NCBI GenBank assembly: GCA_002404605.1
Contig: DHKA01000070.1
Location: 1-43,596, forward strand
Reading direction: 5' to 3'
Source: Clostridiales bacterium UBA4706
Lineage (GTDB): Bacteria > Bacillota > Clostridia > Oscillospirales > Oscillospiraceae
DNA length: 43,596 nt
The notes under the pieces are model-generated. The model ran no database searches, had not been told where the DNA came from, and saw only the letters and a program-made list of their open reading frames with translations. The position numbers and the translations under genes were made by a program. Below, piece by piece: positions 23,830-32,580 of this stretch (positions are counted from its first letter, which is position 1; every line of letters starts with the position of its first letter).

Positions 23830-24638
23830 TTATCCGAATCCTTTCCGTGCGCCGCGTGGGACGCGGCGACAAGTGCGTCGATGTCCGGCTCGGGAATGCT
23901 CTCTGCTCCCTTTTTGAGCCAGGCAAGATACTCAATGTTCCCTTCCGGGCCGCGGATGGGTGAGAAATCCAGCCCCTGCACGCCAAAGCCGCACTCCGGC
24001 GCATAGCGCAGAAACTCGCGAAGCACCTCCGCGTGGACCGCAGGATCGCGCACAACACCCTTTTTTCCGACCTTGTCCTTCCCCGCTTCGAACTGCGGCT
24101 TGACAAGGCACACCATCTCACCCTCCGGCTTTAAAAGCGCGGCGACTGCGCCTAAAATGAGCCGGAGCGAAATGAAGCTCAGATCGGCAACCGCGACGTC
24201 CATCTCTTCGGGGATCTGTTCGTGCGTGACATAGCGGATATTCGTCCGCTCCATGCAGACAACGCGCGGATCGGTGCGAAGGCTCCAGGCGAGCTGGCCG
24301 TAGCCAACATCCACGGCGTAGACCTTGGCCGCGCCGTTCTGGAGCAGTACGTCCGTAAAACCGCCGGTGGAAGCGCCGCAGTCGATGCACACGGTGTCCT
24401 TTACCTTGAGAGGAAATACGCGCAGCGCTTTTTCGAGCTTCCACCCGCCGCGGCTGACGTAAGGGAGCGTTTCGCCCCGCATTTCCACCGCGGCGTCCTC
24501 CGCCACGGAGGTACCTGGCTTTGTTTCCTTCTGCCCGTTTACATACACACTGCCCGCCATGATATACGCCTTGGCGCGTTCACGGCTCTCGGCGAGACCT
24601 TTATCGAATACAAGCTGATCAAGCCGGATCTTTTTCAT
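23826..24638 (-). CDS. tlyA: TlyA family rRNA methyltransferase / haemolysin-like protein
   Basis: 270 residues: N-terminal S4 RNA-binding domain (RLDQLVFDKGLAESRERAKAYI start, G-V-VNGQ) and FtsJ/RrmJ-type methyltransferase fold with the SAM motif DCGASTGGFTDVLL and catalytic-type lysines (VDVGYGQ; VKPQFEAG). In mycobacteria TlyA 2'-O-methylates 16S and 23S rRNA; the Bacillus member is YqxC. It overlaps dxs by 20 nt upstream and nadK by 4 nt downstream. Confidence 0.93.
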   Translation of the reverse strand: MKKIRLDQLVFDKGLAESRERAKAYIMAGSVYVNGQKETKPGTSVAEDAAVEMRGETLPYVSRGGWKLEKALRVFPLKVKDTVCIDCGASTGGFTDVLLQNGAAKVYAVDVGYGQLAWSLRTDPRVVCMERTNIRYVTHEQIPEEMDVAVADLSFISLRLILGAVAALLKPEGEMVCLVKPQFEAGKDKVGKKGVVRDPAVHAEVLREFLRYAPECGFGVQGLDFSPIRGPEGNIEYLAWLKKGAESIPEPDIDALVAASHAAHGKDSDK

Positions 24639-26490
24639 GCATTATCCCCTTTGCGGCCGCAGCGATCCCTTCCGCATCAAGATGCAGACAGTGCTGCAGC
24701 TGACTGACCGAACCGTGTTTGATAATACCGCTGCCGAGATCAAGCAGGCGTGTGCCGCGCAGTGAAATGCCGTTTGCCGCAGCGTCGGAAAGCAGAAGCG
24801 TGCCCAAACTTCCGGAGCGACAGGCTTCCTCCACCATAATGAACCGCCCGGTCTTATGCAGCGACTTCCGGACGGTTTCCGGAGCAAGCGGCAGCAGACG
24901 GTTGAGCTTGATCACCTCGGCGGAAATACCATCGGCGGAAAGCCGTTCCGCCGCAGCGAGCGCCGCATTGATACTGATGCCGTAGGTGACGATCGTGACA
25001 TCCGCCCCGGAACGCAGCAGCGTCGAATCCTCGCGGGAATGATCGTCGGTATATTCTCCCTCTCCCCCGCGTGGATAGCGAAGCGCCACCGGTCCGGATT
25101 TCTCCCGCACCGCAATGGAGAGCATGGAATCGACCTCACGGAAGCTCGCCGGGGCATAAACGGTCATATTCGGCACGGAGCCGAGAAACGCGATGTCAAA
25201 CGCCCCCTGATGCGTAACGCCGTCGTGCCCGACGAGACCGGCACGGTCCACCGCCAGAACAACGTGAAGTCCCATAAGGCCGATGTTCTCGATCAGCATA
25301 TCGTAGGAGCGCTGGAGAAACGTGGAATACACGGCGAAAATGGGCGTCAGACCCTGCTTTGCCATGCCTGCGCACATTGCAGCGGCGTGCTCTTCGGCAA
25401 TACCGAGTTCAAAGTACCGGTTCGGAAAACGGCGGGCAAATTCGGACAGCCCCGTCCCGTGCTCCATCGCCGCAGTAACGGCGCAGACCGTCGGGTCCTT
25501 TTCCGCAAGCGCGATAGCCGAAGCGCCGAACGCCGCAGAGAAATCGGCGGCGGGCTGTGCCTTTATGCCAGTATCCGGATCAAACGGGTTGACACCATGG
25601 TAGATCTGCGGGTTTTCCTCCGCGGGGGCATACCCTTTTCCCTTCACAGTCACCACATGGACGACGACCGGGCGGCGGAGATCCTTCGCCCAGCGCAGCG
25701 TCATCTCCAGGGCCTTTTCATCGTGGCCGTCCACCGGTCCGATATAGTAAAAGCCGAGATCGTCAAAAATGCCGGACGGCAGAAGCCGCGCTTTGATCCG
25801 TTCCTTGAGCCGGTGCAGCTCTTCATAGGCGTGCGGATGCTTTTTCATCACGCGGCGGTATGTCCGCTTGAAGCGCAGATACCCCGGGCGTGTACGCGCG
25901 CGGCGGAGCAGCCGGGCAACGCCGCCGACGTTCTCGTTGATCGACATACCGTTGTCGTTAAGAACGACTACGGCGGCCTCACGGCTCGCGCCGAGATCGC
26001 TCAACCCCTCATAGCACATGCCGCCGGTCATAGCGCCGTCACCCACAACGGCAACTACATCGTAGCTTCCGTGCATGAGCGTCCGGGCACGCGCCATACC
26101 AGCCGCCAGCGACACGGAGTCGGAGGCGTGTCCGGCAAGAAACGGATCGGCGTTACTCTCACACGGCTTGGGAAAGCCGGAAACGCCGTCGAGCTGGCGC
26201 AGTGTGTCAAATGAATCCCGCCGTCCGGTCAGGATCTTGTGGACATAGGACTGATGTCCGACGTCGAACAGAATGCGATCTTTCATCGGGTCATAGACGC
26301 GATGAAGCGCGACCGTAAGTTCCACGCTGCCGAGGTTCGAGGCAAGATGACCGCCCGTGCGCGAAACATTTTCCACAAGAAATTCGCGGATGTCCCGGCA
26401 AAGCTCCGGAATATCCCGTTCAGGCACAGCGCGAAGATCGGCGTTGCTGTTTATTCTATATAAAAGACCTTTTTCTTTCTGGTTCAACAC
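24619..26490 (-). CDS. dxs: 1-deoxy-D-xylulose-5-phosphate synthase
   Basis: First enzyme of the MEP isoprenoid pathway, TPP-dependent, 623 aa. TPP motif GDGAMTGGM...NDNGMSINENVG, HVVTVKGKGY, and the central AEEHA catalytic glutamate segment are visible. The GTG at 26490 follows AGGGGA with about 8-nt spacing. A strong terminator separates it from ispA upstream, so it probably has its own promoter; it is the first gene of dxs-tlyA-nadK-argR-recN-tyrS-psuKG. Confidence 0.97.
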   Translation of the reverse strand: MLNQKEKGLLYRINSNADLRAVPERDIPELCRDIREFLVENVSRTGGHLASNLGSVELTVALHRVYDPMKDRILFDVGHQSYVHKILTGRRDSFDTLRQLDGVSGFPKPCESNADPFLAGHASDSVSLAAGMARARTLMHGSYDVVAVVGDGAMTGGMCYEGLSDLGASREAAVVVLNDNGMSINENVGGVARLLRRARTRPGYLRFKRTYRRVMKKHPHAYEELHRLKERIKARLLPSGIFDDLGFYYIGPVDGHDEKALEMTLRWAKDLRRPVVVHVVTVKGKGYAPAEENPQIYHGVNPFDPDTGIKAQPAADFSAAFGASAIALAEKDPTVCAVTAAMEHGTGLSEFARRFPNRYFELGIAEEHAAAMCAGMAKQGLTPIFAVYSTFLQRSYDMLIENIGLMGLHVVLAVDRAGLVGHDGVTHQGAFDIAFLGSVPNMTVYAPASFREVDSMLSIAVREKSGPVALRYPRGGEGEYTDDHSREDSTLLRSGADVTIVTYGISINAALAAAERLSADGISAEVIKLNRLLPLAPETVRKSLHKTGRFIMVEEACRSGSLGTLLLSDAAANGISLRGTRLLDLGSGIIKHGSVSQLQHCLHLDAEGIAAAAKGIMHEKDPA

Positions 26491-26521
26491 AAATGCTTCC
26501 CCTCATACTGTTAACTTAAAT

Positions 26522-26550
26522 ATAATAACAAAAAAAAACACCCTTTACAA
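26522..26550 (-). promoter_or_regulatory. possible promoter of the dxs operon
   Basis: On the minus strand TTGTAA (26550-26545), 17 nt, TATTAT (26527-26522). The -35 falls in the preceding terminator's loop and stem and the spacer contains its T-run, so terminator and promoter overlap physically. Predicted start is about 26515, 25 nt before the GTG. Confidence 0.4.
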
Positions 26551-26566
26551 GTGCAAAGGGTGTTTT
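26530..26566 (-). terminator. intrinsic terminator after ispA
   Basis: 12-bp stem AAAACACCCTTT / AAAGGGTGTTTT (26566-26555 with 26546-26535), 8-nt loop; on the minus strand it runs into nine T's (26538-26530). It splits the yqhY-ispA block from the dxs-psuG block. Confidence 0.9.
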
Positions 26567-26600
26567 GCCAAAAAATATTCACAGTTTTCCCGGGGAATAT

Positions 26601-27482
26601 TCATTTTCTGCGGTCTGCCAGAAGGTCGGCAAGCCAGCAAAGGAACGCTGTATCGGCAAAATGGCCGGGGATGGCAGCTTTTGCCTTTTCCGTGTGCAGA
26701 TGTACGAGCCTGCCGCATTCCGCAATGCCAAGAAGAGAAACGAACGTTGTCTTTTTCACCGCAGCATCCGACCCGATCGGCTTACCCAGCTCGTCCTCCG
26801 TGGAGATCTTGTCGAGTACATCATCGCGGATCTGGAAGGCCAGACCGAGATTCATGGCAAACTCTTCCGCCGCTGATACCTGCTCCGGCGTTCCTCCGGC
26901 GCACTGGACGCCCATAACGCACGCAGCACGAAGCAGCGCTCCGGTTTTCAGCCGGTGGATCTCATAAAGCTCTTCTTCCGTGACCGGAAGGCCTTCCTTG
27001 CTTGTATCCAGATACTGTCCACCGCACATTCCCTGCTCGGCTGCGGCAAACGCAAGGGTTTTTGCCATGACCGCGGTACGCTCCAGCGCGACTGGCGCAG
27101 ACAAAACAGAGAAATACGCCGCCGATTGCAGCGCGTCTCCCGCGAGGACGGCGTTTGTCTCGCCAAACACCTTGTGGCACGTCGGTTTACCACGGCGAAG
27201 ATCGTCGTTATCCATACAGGGGAGATCGTCGTGGATCAGCGAGTATGTATGCAGCATTTCAATGCCGCAGGCAGCTGGCAGCGCCGCGGCACGGTCGCCG
27301 CCGGAGATCTCGCAGAACTTCATAAGCAGCAGCGGGCGGATACGCTTCCCTCCGGCGAGGAGAGAATAGCGCATGGCATCCAGCAGTTCTTTCTGCGGGC
27401 AGGTCTCCGAAAAGCGCGTCTCAAGCGCGGCGTTGATCTCGCTTTGAATGGTTTTATATTCGCTGAAATAGTCCATGCTCAT
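26601..27482 (-). CDS. ispA: polyprenyl (farnesyl) diphosphate synthase
   Basis: 293-residue trans-prenyltransferase. First Asp-rich motif DDLPCMDNDDLRRG and second Asp-rich motif IRDDVLD bind diphosphate-Mg. The two extra residues in the first motif are typical of bacterial FPP synthases. It condenses IPP and DMAPP to farnesyl diphosphate, feeding undecaprenyl and quinone synthesis. Its ATG overlaps the xseB stop (ATGA). Confidence 0.95.
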   Translation of the reverse strand: MSMDYFSEYKTIQSEINAALETRFSETCPQKELLDAMRYSLLAGGKRIRPLLLMKFCEISGGDRAAALPAACGIEMLHTYSLIHDDLPCMDNDDLRRGKPTCHKVFGETNAVLAGDALQSAAYFSVLSAPVALERTAVMAKTLAFAAAEQGMCGGQYLDTSKEGLPVTEEELYEIHRLKTGALLRAACVMGVQCAGGTPEQVSAAEEFAMNLGLAFQIRDDVLDKISTEDELGKPIGSDAAVKKTTFVSLLGIAECGRLVHLHTEKAKAAIPGHFADTAFLCWLADLLADRRK

Positions 27483-27727
27483 TCGTTCTCCGATGCAAAA
27501 GATGTTTCGACCGGTGCGCCGTCAGCGCCCTTCTGGAGACGGACAACCGTCTGCTCAGCTTTATCGAGCTGCTTTGTGCAGGTGCGGATCAGCTCTGCGC
27601 CCTCGGTATACAGCGAAAGGGACTCCTCGAGCGGAGCATCGCCCTTTTCCAGCGAACGGACGATCTCATCCAGCCTGGCAAGCATCTGCTCAAAGGTTTT
27701 CGGTTTTGCGCCTTTTCGTTCTGCCAT
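27479..27727 (-). CDS. xseB: exodeoxyribonuclease VII small subunit
   Basis: 82 residues, all-helical, with the XseB pattern FEQMLARLDEIVRSLEKGDAPLEESLSLYTEGAELI. Binds the large subunit XseA. The ATG at 27727 has a GAGGT site 8 nt upstream. Unusually, a lipoprotein gene (27750-28784) separates it from xseA. Confidence 0.96.
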   Translation of the reverse strand: MAERKGAKPKTFEQMLARLDEIVRSLEKGDAPLEESLSLYTEGAELIRTCTKQLDKAEQTVVRLQKGADGAPVETSFASENE

Positions 27728-27749
27728 GGTATTTACCTCTATCCGTTTT

Positions 27750-28784
27750 TCAGCTCTTCTTATCGGTGACGCGGACGATAGTCTCACATTTCACGTCGCC
27801 GACAGCGCAGATGACTTTGGTCGTGCCTTCCTTCACACCGGTAACGACACCGTTTTCATTTACGGTGGCAATGGCGGTATCGGCGATGGTCCACGTCTCC
27901 TTGTTCGTGCTGGGATCGATGTTGTACATCGTGCAGTTGAGATCGACCGACTGTCCGACGGAAATGGTAAAGTCGGAATTCGGCAAACCGAAACAGGTGA
28001 TGACGACGCGCGGTGTCTTATCGTTCGGGTCAGGCGTCGCCTGTGCCGCGGCAGCCGCTGCCGCGGGCGGGTTGTCGGTCACGCGGATAATGCAGACCGC
28101 TTTGGCCGTGCCGGACTTGCAGACGATGTTCGTATAGCCCATCTTCTTGCCGGTGACGAGGCCGGTCTCGGATACCGTCGCGATGGCGGGATCTTCCGAG
28201 GACCATGTGACCTCGCTTCCCTCCGGCGTAACGACGGCGGTGAGCTGGATCTCATATCCCCACTGGCCGCTGAGGCTGATGTCGGTCTTTTCCACACCGC
28301 CGTAGCAGATCTTGATCGTCGGCTCCGTAACGGTGAGCGAAAGCGACGCGGACGACTCGCCGATGGTATAGGTGATCTTTGGATTGCCGACCTTCCAGCA
28401 GGTGACGATGCCGTTTTCGTCCACGCTGGCAGAGGAGGCATCGCTGGAGGTCCAGATTCCGCCAGTCGAACCGTCGCTCACCACGGCCTGCAGACGAATG
28501 ACCGTGGATGTCTGGAAGCTGAGCGCCGTAACCGCTTCGTTTTCATAGAGGATCTCAACCTTTACCGGTTCCTTCGTCGTCTCCGGCGTAGCAGAGACCT
28601 CCGGGACAGGCGTCGCCGCTTCAGGCGTCGCTGTCGCGGTCGTCGAGGGAGACGCGCTTGGGTCGTCCGGCGTTTTGTTGTCCCTGTTCGTGAAAAAGTC
28701 GGAGATGCCGCAGCCCGCCAGAGAAAAGCAAAGAGCCGCTGCTGCCAGAGCAAACGCAACCATGCGATATAGCTTTTTCATCAT
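27750..28784 (-). CDS. lipoprotein with three BIG2 (Ig-like) domains
   Basis: 344 residues: lipoprotein signal peptide with lipobox LAGC (C25), a Ser/Thr/Pro-rich linker (about 37-72), and three bacterial Ig-like group 2 domains (about 75-155, 158-240, 258-340), each with the repeated pattern W-S/T-D--IA-V-E-G-VT----G-T-I. A poly-Ala linker sits before the third. Probably a surface-attached structural or adhesive protein; no catalytic motif. It is embedded between xseA (4-nt overlap) and xseB (22-nt gap) and so must be cotranscribed with them. No relation to exonuclease VII is known. Confidence 0.88.
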   Translation of the reverse strand: MMKKLYRMVAFALAAAALCFSLAGCGISDFFTNRDNKTPDDPSASPSTTATATPEAATPVPEVSATPETTKEPVKVEILYENEAVTALSFQTSTVIRLQAVVSDGSTGGIWTSSDASSASVDENGIVTCWKVGNPKITYTIGESSASLSLTVTEPTIKICYGGVEKTDISLSGQWGYEIQLTAVVTPEGSEVTWSSEDPAIATVSETGLVTGKKMGYTNIVCKSGTAKAVCIIRVTDNPPAAAAAAAQATPDPNDKTPRVVITCFGLPNSDFTISVGQSVDLNCTMYNIDPSTNKETWTIADTAIATVNENGVVTGVKEGTTKVICAVGDVKCETIVRVTDKKS

Positions 28785-29992
28785 TGTACCTCCGATTGAT
28801 GCTCCACACGGCAGTCAAGCGCGCCGTGTTCGAGCCGTATATGGACGCTGTCGCCAGGGGCGACAGCTGCGGCGTTTCTGAGTATTGTACCGGACTTATC
28901 GGTCGCAACGGAAAAACCGCGAGAGAGTACCTTGAGCGGGCTCATCGCCTCAAGCGAGGACACGAGCCGGACATATTCCTGCCGTTTCGCAAGCAGCAGA
29001 TGCTTTTCTGCTGCGTTCAGACGATCGGACAGACGGTCGATATCGAGCCGCCGGTTTTGAAGAAATCCTGTCGAGCTCTGCATAACCGGGCGGGCGGACA
29101 GCTCTTTCAGCCGCGCGGAAAGCGCGTCAAGCCGTTTCCGCTGCGCCTGACCGAGCCGGTTCTCGAGCGAGAGAAGCTGCGCGCGAATGTCCGACTGCTC
29201 CGGTACGGCGATCTCCGCGCCGTTTGACGGCGTTGCCGCACGCACATCGGCGACAAAGTCGGCGATAGTCACATCGGGTTCGTGTCCGACCGCAGATATA
29301 ATAGGGATCTCGGAAGCAAATATTGCACGGGCAACGCGCTCGTCGTTGAACGCCCAGAGATCTTCGATCGAGCCGCCGCCGCGTCCGGTAATGATAAGAT
29401 TTGCCACATTCCACCGATTCGCATACCGGATCGCCCCTGCGATCTCCGCAGGGGCTTCCGTTCCCTGCACACGCACCGGCATTACGAGTATCTTTGTAAG
29501 CGGCCAGCGCCTGCCGAGAATGCGGATCATATCCTGCACGGCGGCACCGGCACCGGAGGTGATGAGCGCGATCCTCTCCGGCATGACAGGAAGCCGCTTT
29601 TTGTGCTCCTGCGTGAACAAGCCCTCGGCAAGAAGTTTTGCCTTGAGTTGTTCATATGCCATGTGAAGATCGCCCAGTCCTTCCGGCTGAATGGCAGAGA
29701 CATAAAGCTGATAAGCTCCGTCGCGCGGATAGACCGCGACACGTCCGGCGCAGATCACGCCCATGCCGTTTTCCGGGCGAAAACGCAACCGGGAAGCATC
29801 GGCACGGAACATGACGCAGCGGATCGATGCGGCGGTATCCTTGAGTGTAAAATAATGATGACCCGAGGGGTATATCTTATAATTAGACAGCTCGCCGCGG
29901 ACATATACGCGGCGCAGCGCGCCGTCACTTTCCACGATGGCGCGGATATGCTCCGTAATCTCCGATACAGAGAGCGGCGAAATCTCCGTCAT
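28781..29992 (-). CDS. xseA: exodeoxyribonuclease VII large subunit
   Basis: 403 residues. An N-terminal OB-fold domain (YVRGELSNYKIYPSGHHYFTLKD) is followed by the catalytic domain (ALITSGAGAAVQDM; ITGRGGGSIEDLWAFNDE; SAVGHEPDVTIADFVAD) and a C-terminal helical region ending in the LSRGFSV segment. Degrades single-stranded DNA with XseB. Starts in a 4-nt overlap with nusB; folD, found between nusB and xseA in Bacillus, is absent here. Confidence 0.97.
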   Translation of the reverse strand: MTEISPLSVSEITEHIRAIVESDGALRRVYVRGELSNYKIYPSGHHYFTLKDTAASIRCVMFRADASRLRFRPENGMGVICAGRVAVYPRDGAYQLYVSAIQPEGLGDLHMAYEQLKAKLLAEGLFTQEHKKRLPVMPERIALITSGAGAAVQDMIRILGRRWPLTKILVMPVRVQGTEAPAEIAGAIRYANRWNVANLIITGRGGGSIEDLWAFNDERVARAIFASEIPIISAVGHEPDVTIADFVADVRAATPSNGAEIAVPEQSDIRAQLLSLENRLGQAQRKRLDALSARLKELSARPVMQSSTGFLQNRRLDIDRLSDRLNAAEKHLLLAKRQEYVRLVSSLEAMSPLKVLSRGFSVATDKSGTILRNAAAVAPGDSVHIRLEHGALDCRVEHQSEVQ

Positions 29993-30504
29993 TCTTCCGT
30001 CAAGGGCACCGTTTCAGCTGCCGCATCTTCCTCGGTATCCATCCCCGGAGCCGCTGCGTCCTCCACGGTCTCACCGCGGGAGCGCATGAAGCTGCCGAGA
30101 ATTCCGTTGATAAAGCGGACTGTCTCCGGCTCATCATATCCCTTGGCAAGCTCGACGGCTTCGTTGATGGACGCTGCCGCCGGGATATCCGGCATATAAA
30201 GGATCTCATACAGCGCAACGCGCAGCACGGCAAGAGCGGTGCGCGAAATGCGCGAGAGCTTCCAGCCGTGGGCGAACTGCTCGATGAGCGCGTCAAGCTC
30301 CTCACGGTGGTCGCGCACACCGGTCACAAGGGTATTGATGTAAGCACGCTCCTTTTCGCCGGGGATCTCCGTAAAAAGAGCATCCTCCGCCGGAAGAGCG
30401 CGGAAATAGTCCTCGTCGAAAAAGGCGTCCGGCCCGATGTCGCTGCCGGCGTTAACGGCAAAGCTGAGCTGAAGCGCCAGCTGTCGTGCATTCGTTCTCG
30501 TCAT
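29989..30504 (-). CDS. nusB: transcription antitermination factor NusB
   Basis: 171 residues, all-helical NusB fold; the recognisable core is LALQLSF near the N-terminus, the central RISRTALAVLRVALYEILYMPDIP, and INEAVELAKGY. It acts in rRNA antitermination with NusE. An acidic C-terminal tail of about 25 residues extends beyond typical NusB. It lies 8 nt downstream of yqhY. Confidence 0.95.
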   Translation of the reverse strand: MTRTNARQLALQLSFAVNAGSDIGPDAFFDEDYFRALPAEDALFTEIPGEKERAYINTLVTGVRDHREELDALIEQFAHGWKLSRISRTALAVLRVALYEILYMPDIPAAASINEAVELAKGYDEPETVRFINGILGSFMRSRGETVEDAAAPGMDTEEDAAAETVPLTEE

Positions 30505-30512
30505 AGAGAGAA

Positions 30513-30893
30513 TTACCCCTTCATATCGGTCTTATCAAAGGCGATGCCCGTGATATGCACGTTGACGACGGTCTTGAGTCCGGTCATGTCCTCCACGCTC
30601 GCGGCGACCTGATCCTGCACCTTTTTAGCAACAACAGTGACACCGTAGCCGTAGCGGACCATGATGAGAATATCGATGACCGCCTGACCGTTTTCCGCAG
30701 AGATCTTCACGCTGGGCGGCGTGGTCGCGCTCTTGATGCCGAGAAATTCCGCAATATCCGCGCCGGGCACGGACGAAAGCCCTGCGACGCCTTCGATCTC
30801 CGAAACGGCGGCGTTGACCATCACCTGGATAACGTCCTCCGAAATGCTGATATTCCCTTTTTCCGTCTGGCTGGTGATATAGTTTTCAGGCAT
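30513..30893 (-). CDS. Asp23/Gls24 family protein (YqhY-like)
   Basis: 126 residues with the Asp23/Gls24 fold pattern: GNISISEDVIQVMVNAAVSEIEGVAGLSS near the start and VQDQVAASVEDMTGLKTVVNVHITGI at the end. In Bacillus YqhY, encoded before nusB as here, affects acetyl-CoA carboxylase and fatty-acid balance. It is the first gene of the nusB-xse-ispA run, with a GGAGG site and an extended -10 promoter. Confidence 0.93.
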   Translation of the reverse strand: MPENYITSQTEKGNISISEDVIQVMVNAAVSEIEGVAGLSSVPGADIAEFLGIKSATTPPSVKISAENGQAVIDILIMVRYGYGVTVVAKKVQDQVAASVEDMTGLKTVVNVHITGIAFDKTDMKG

Positions 30894-30922
30894 AGCTGCT
30901 AACCTCCCAATGTATTCATGTC

Positions 30923-30931
30923 ATTGTAACA
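30923..30931 (-). promoter_or_regulatory. extended -10 promoter of the yqhY-nusB-xse-ispA operon
   Basis: On the minus strand TGTTACAAT: TG-n followed by TACAAT (30928-30923). No good -35 lies 16-18 nt upstream (TTTATT at best), so it would work as an extended -10 element. Predicted start is about 30916, a 23-nt leader. Confidence 0.6.
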
Positions 30932-30941
30932 CAACGATTAC

Positions 30942-30982
30942 AAAAAATAAAGAGGCGTCCCAAAAAACTTTTGGAACGCCTC
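30942..30982 (-). terminator. intrinsic terminator of xerD
   Basis: 14-bp stem with one G-U pair (30982-30969 with 30965-30952), 3-nt loop, then TTTATTTTTTG on the minus strand. Confidence 0.88.
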
Positions 30983-31011
30983 GCTGCGGATATAGTTGGA
31001 ACCGCTCGAAA

Positions 31012-31902
31012 TCAGGCGCGAGGATGAGATTTCTGGTACACATCCTTGAGCTGCTTTTTGACGAGCTGCGAATAGATCTGCGTGGAGCTGATATCTGCGT
31101 GACCGAGCATTTCCTGGATCGCCCGGATATCTGCGCCGTTTTCCAGCAGATGAGCCGCGAAGGAATGACGCAGCGTGTGCGGCGTAATGTCCTTCTCGAT
31201 ATGCGCCTTGGCCTGATAGGACTTGATGATCTTCCAGAAGCCCTGCCGGGACATGCGCTCACCGCTGACATTCACGAAGAGAGATGTCTCATCTTTCCGC
31301 GCCAGCATTTGCGGGCGAACAAAATCCATATACTCGCTAAGCGCCCGGATCGCCGCCGGATAAAGCGGAATAAACCGTTCCTTATCATGGCTTACGCAGC
31401 GGATCGCACCCGCCGAGAGATTCACGTCCGTCACATTGAGCGAAATAAGTTCGCTCACGCGGATTCCAGTAGCGTACAGCAATTCGAGCATCGCCTTGTC
31501 GCGATAGCCCTTGAAGTCGGTACACTCCGGCTGCTCAAGCAGCAGTTCGACCTCGCTGCTCGTGAGGATCTGCGGCAGCTTCTGCTCGCACTTATCCGGG
31601 ACCAGCTTGCCAGTCGGGTTTTCGCTTACGATACGCTGGAGAATGAGGAAAGTATAAAAGCATTTCAGCGACGCAATGGAGCGGGACACGGTCGCTACCG
31701 ATTTTCCCATTCCGCGCAGCCAGGAAATGTATCCGTTCAGGACTTCCTCGTCCGCCTCGGTGTATCCGACAGTTTCGTGTGAGTCAAGGTATTCTCCGAA
31801 CTGACGGATATCGCGGAGATACGAACTCAGGGTGTTGCTGGAAGCCTTTTTCACATTCATAAGATAGTCTTTGAACTTTTCAAAGCAGACGGAATTATCC
31901 AT
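31012..31902 (-). CDS. xerD: XerD-like tyrosine recombinase
   Basis: 296 residues, the usual XerD length. N-terminal SAM-like DNA-binding domain; catalytic residues R148 (TGIRVSE), the lysine in SHDKER, H242-x-x-R245 (HTLRHS), H268 (LGHAD) and nucleophile Y277 (STQIYSQL). Expected to resolve chromosome dimers at dif with a XerC partner, possibly the protein at 7211-8218. Lies downstream of a spoIIM-like gene, the neighbourhood in which Bacillus keeps spoIIM and ripX/xerD. Confidence 0.92.
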   Translation of the reverse strand: MDNSVCFEKFKDYLMNVKKASSNTLSSYLRDIRQFGEYLDSHETVGYTEADEEVLNGYISWLRGMGKSVATVSRSIASLKCFYTFLILQRIVSENPTGKLVPDKCEQKLPQILTSSEVELLLEQPECTDFKGYRDKAMLELLYATGIRVSELISLNVTDVNLSAGAIRCVSHDKERFIPLYPAAIRALSEYMDFVRPQMLARKDETSLFVNVSGERMSRQGFWKIIKSYQAKAHIEKDITPHTLRHSFAAHLLENGADIRAIQEMLGHADISSTQIYSQLVKKQLKDVYQKSHPRA

Positions 31903-31933
31903 AGCAACGCCCTCCTTCCTCTTTTCTTTCTCT

Positions 31934-32512
31934 TTATAGTAACAACGGGATCAAAAGTTGCCGAACAAGCGCCGCAGCAGACAGAAGCAGCGCTGCGATC
32001 AGAACCCGGTCCGCGGAAACAAACGAAAACCGGACGCGCGGATAGCCTCGGCAGGTTCGGTATATGTCAAGGGAGGAGCAGAACGCTTCCTCGCCAAGCA
32101 AAAACAAAGCGGAAAGAGAAAAGAGTGCGGGGATCCCAATGATCAGACAGGCTTTCACGGCAGAAATGCCGCCTGCAAGCAGCACTGATACGCTGTAGGA
32201 AAGAAGAAAGCCCCGAAAAAGAAAAAGGATCGGGAGAAGCAGAAAGCCGAAAAGAACGGCAGAGAGAAACACCGCTATAAAACACGGCGCAGAATAAGTC
32301 CAGAGAAGCCGGAGGTACCCGGCCGAATCGGAAAGCGCGGCATCCGCAAGAGGCGAAATGCCATCCAGCATCGGATGCGGAAAGAAGGATACGGCAAACG
32401 TTCCCATCGCCGCGCCAAAGCAGACGGCCAGCGGTAAAATGTAGCGGACCGGTCTGGAAAAATGAAAAATGAGCGGCGCAGTATCCGCCGCGTCAATCAC
32501 TGGATCGTTCAT
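31934..32512 (-). CDS. SpoIIM-like membrane protein
   Basis: 192 residues with five or six hydrophobic segments. The central block LFLFRGFLLSYSVSVLLAGG followed by ACLIIGIPALFSLSALFLLGEEAF resembles SpoIIM (DUF95), the membrane subunit of the engulfment complex SpoIID-SpoIIM-SpoIIP. Similarity is modest, and the call leans on the xerD neighbour. The ATG at 32512 has a GAGGGTG site and is preferred over the upstream in-frame ATG at 32554. Transcribed with xerD from 32581-32609. Confidence 0.6.
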   Translation of the reverse strand: MNDPVIDAADTAPLIFHFSRPVRYILPLAVCFGAAMGTFAVSFFPHPMLDGISPLADAALSDSAGYLRLLWTYSAPCFIAVFLSAVLFGFLLLPILFLFRGFLLSYSVSVLLAGGISAVKACLIIGIPALFSLSALFLLGEEAFCSSLDIYRTCRGYPRVRFSFVSADRVLIAALLLSAAALVRQLLIPLLL

Positions 32513-32580
32513 GCTGCACCCTCGCCCCACGGCAAAAGAAACAACATAAAACAATAATTTACATAATCTGTTGTACGCAC

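Noticed and set aside
24856..26214. 452-codon plus-strand frame antisense to dxs
   Set aside because: Mirror frame of dxs; Arg/His-rich and without motifs.
26955..28772. 605-codon plus-strand frame antisense to ispA, xseB and the lipoprotein gene
   Set aside because: Low-complexity Arg/Asp/Gly repeats mirroring the coding strands of three supported genes.
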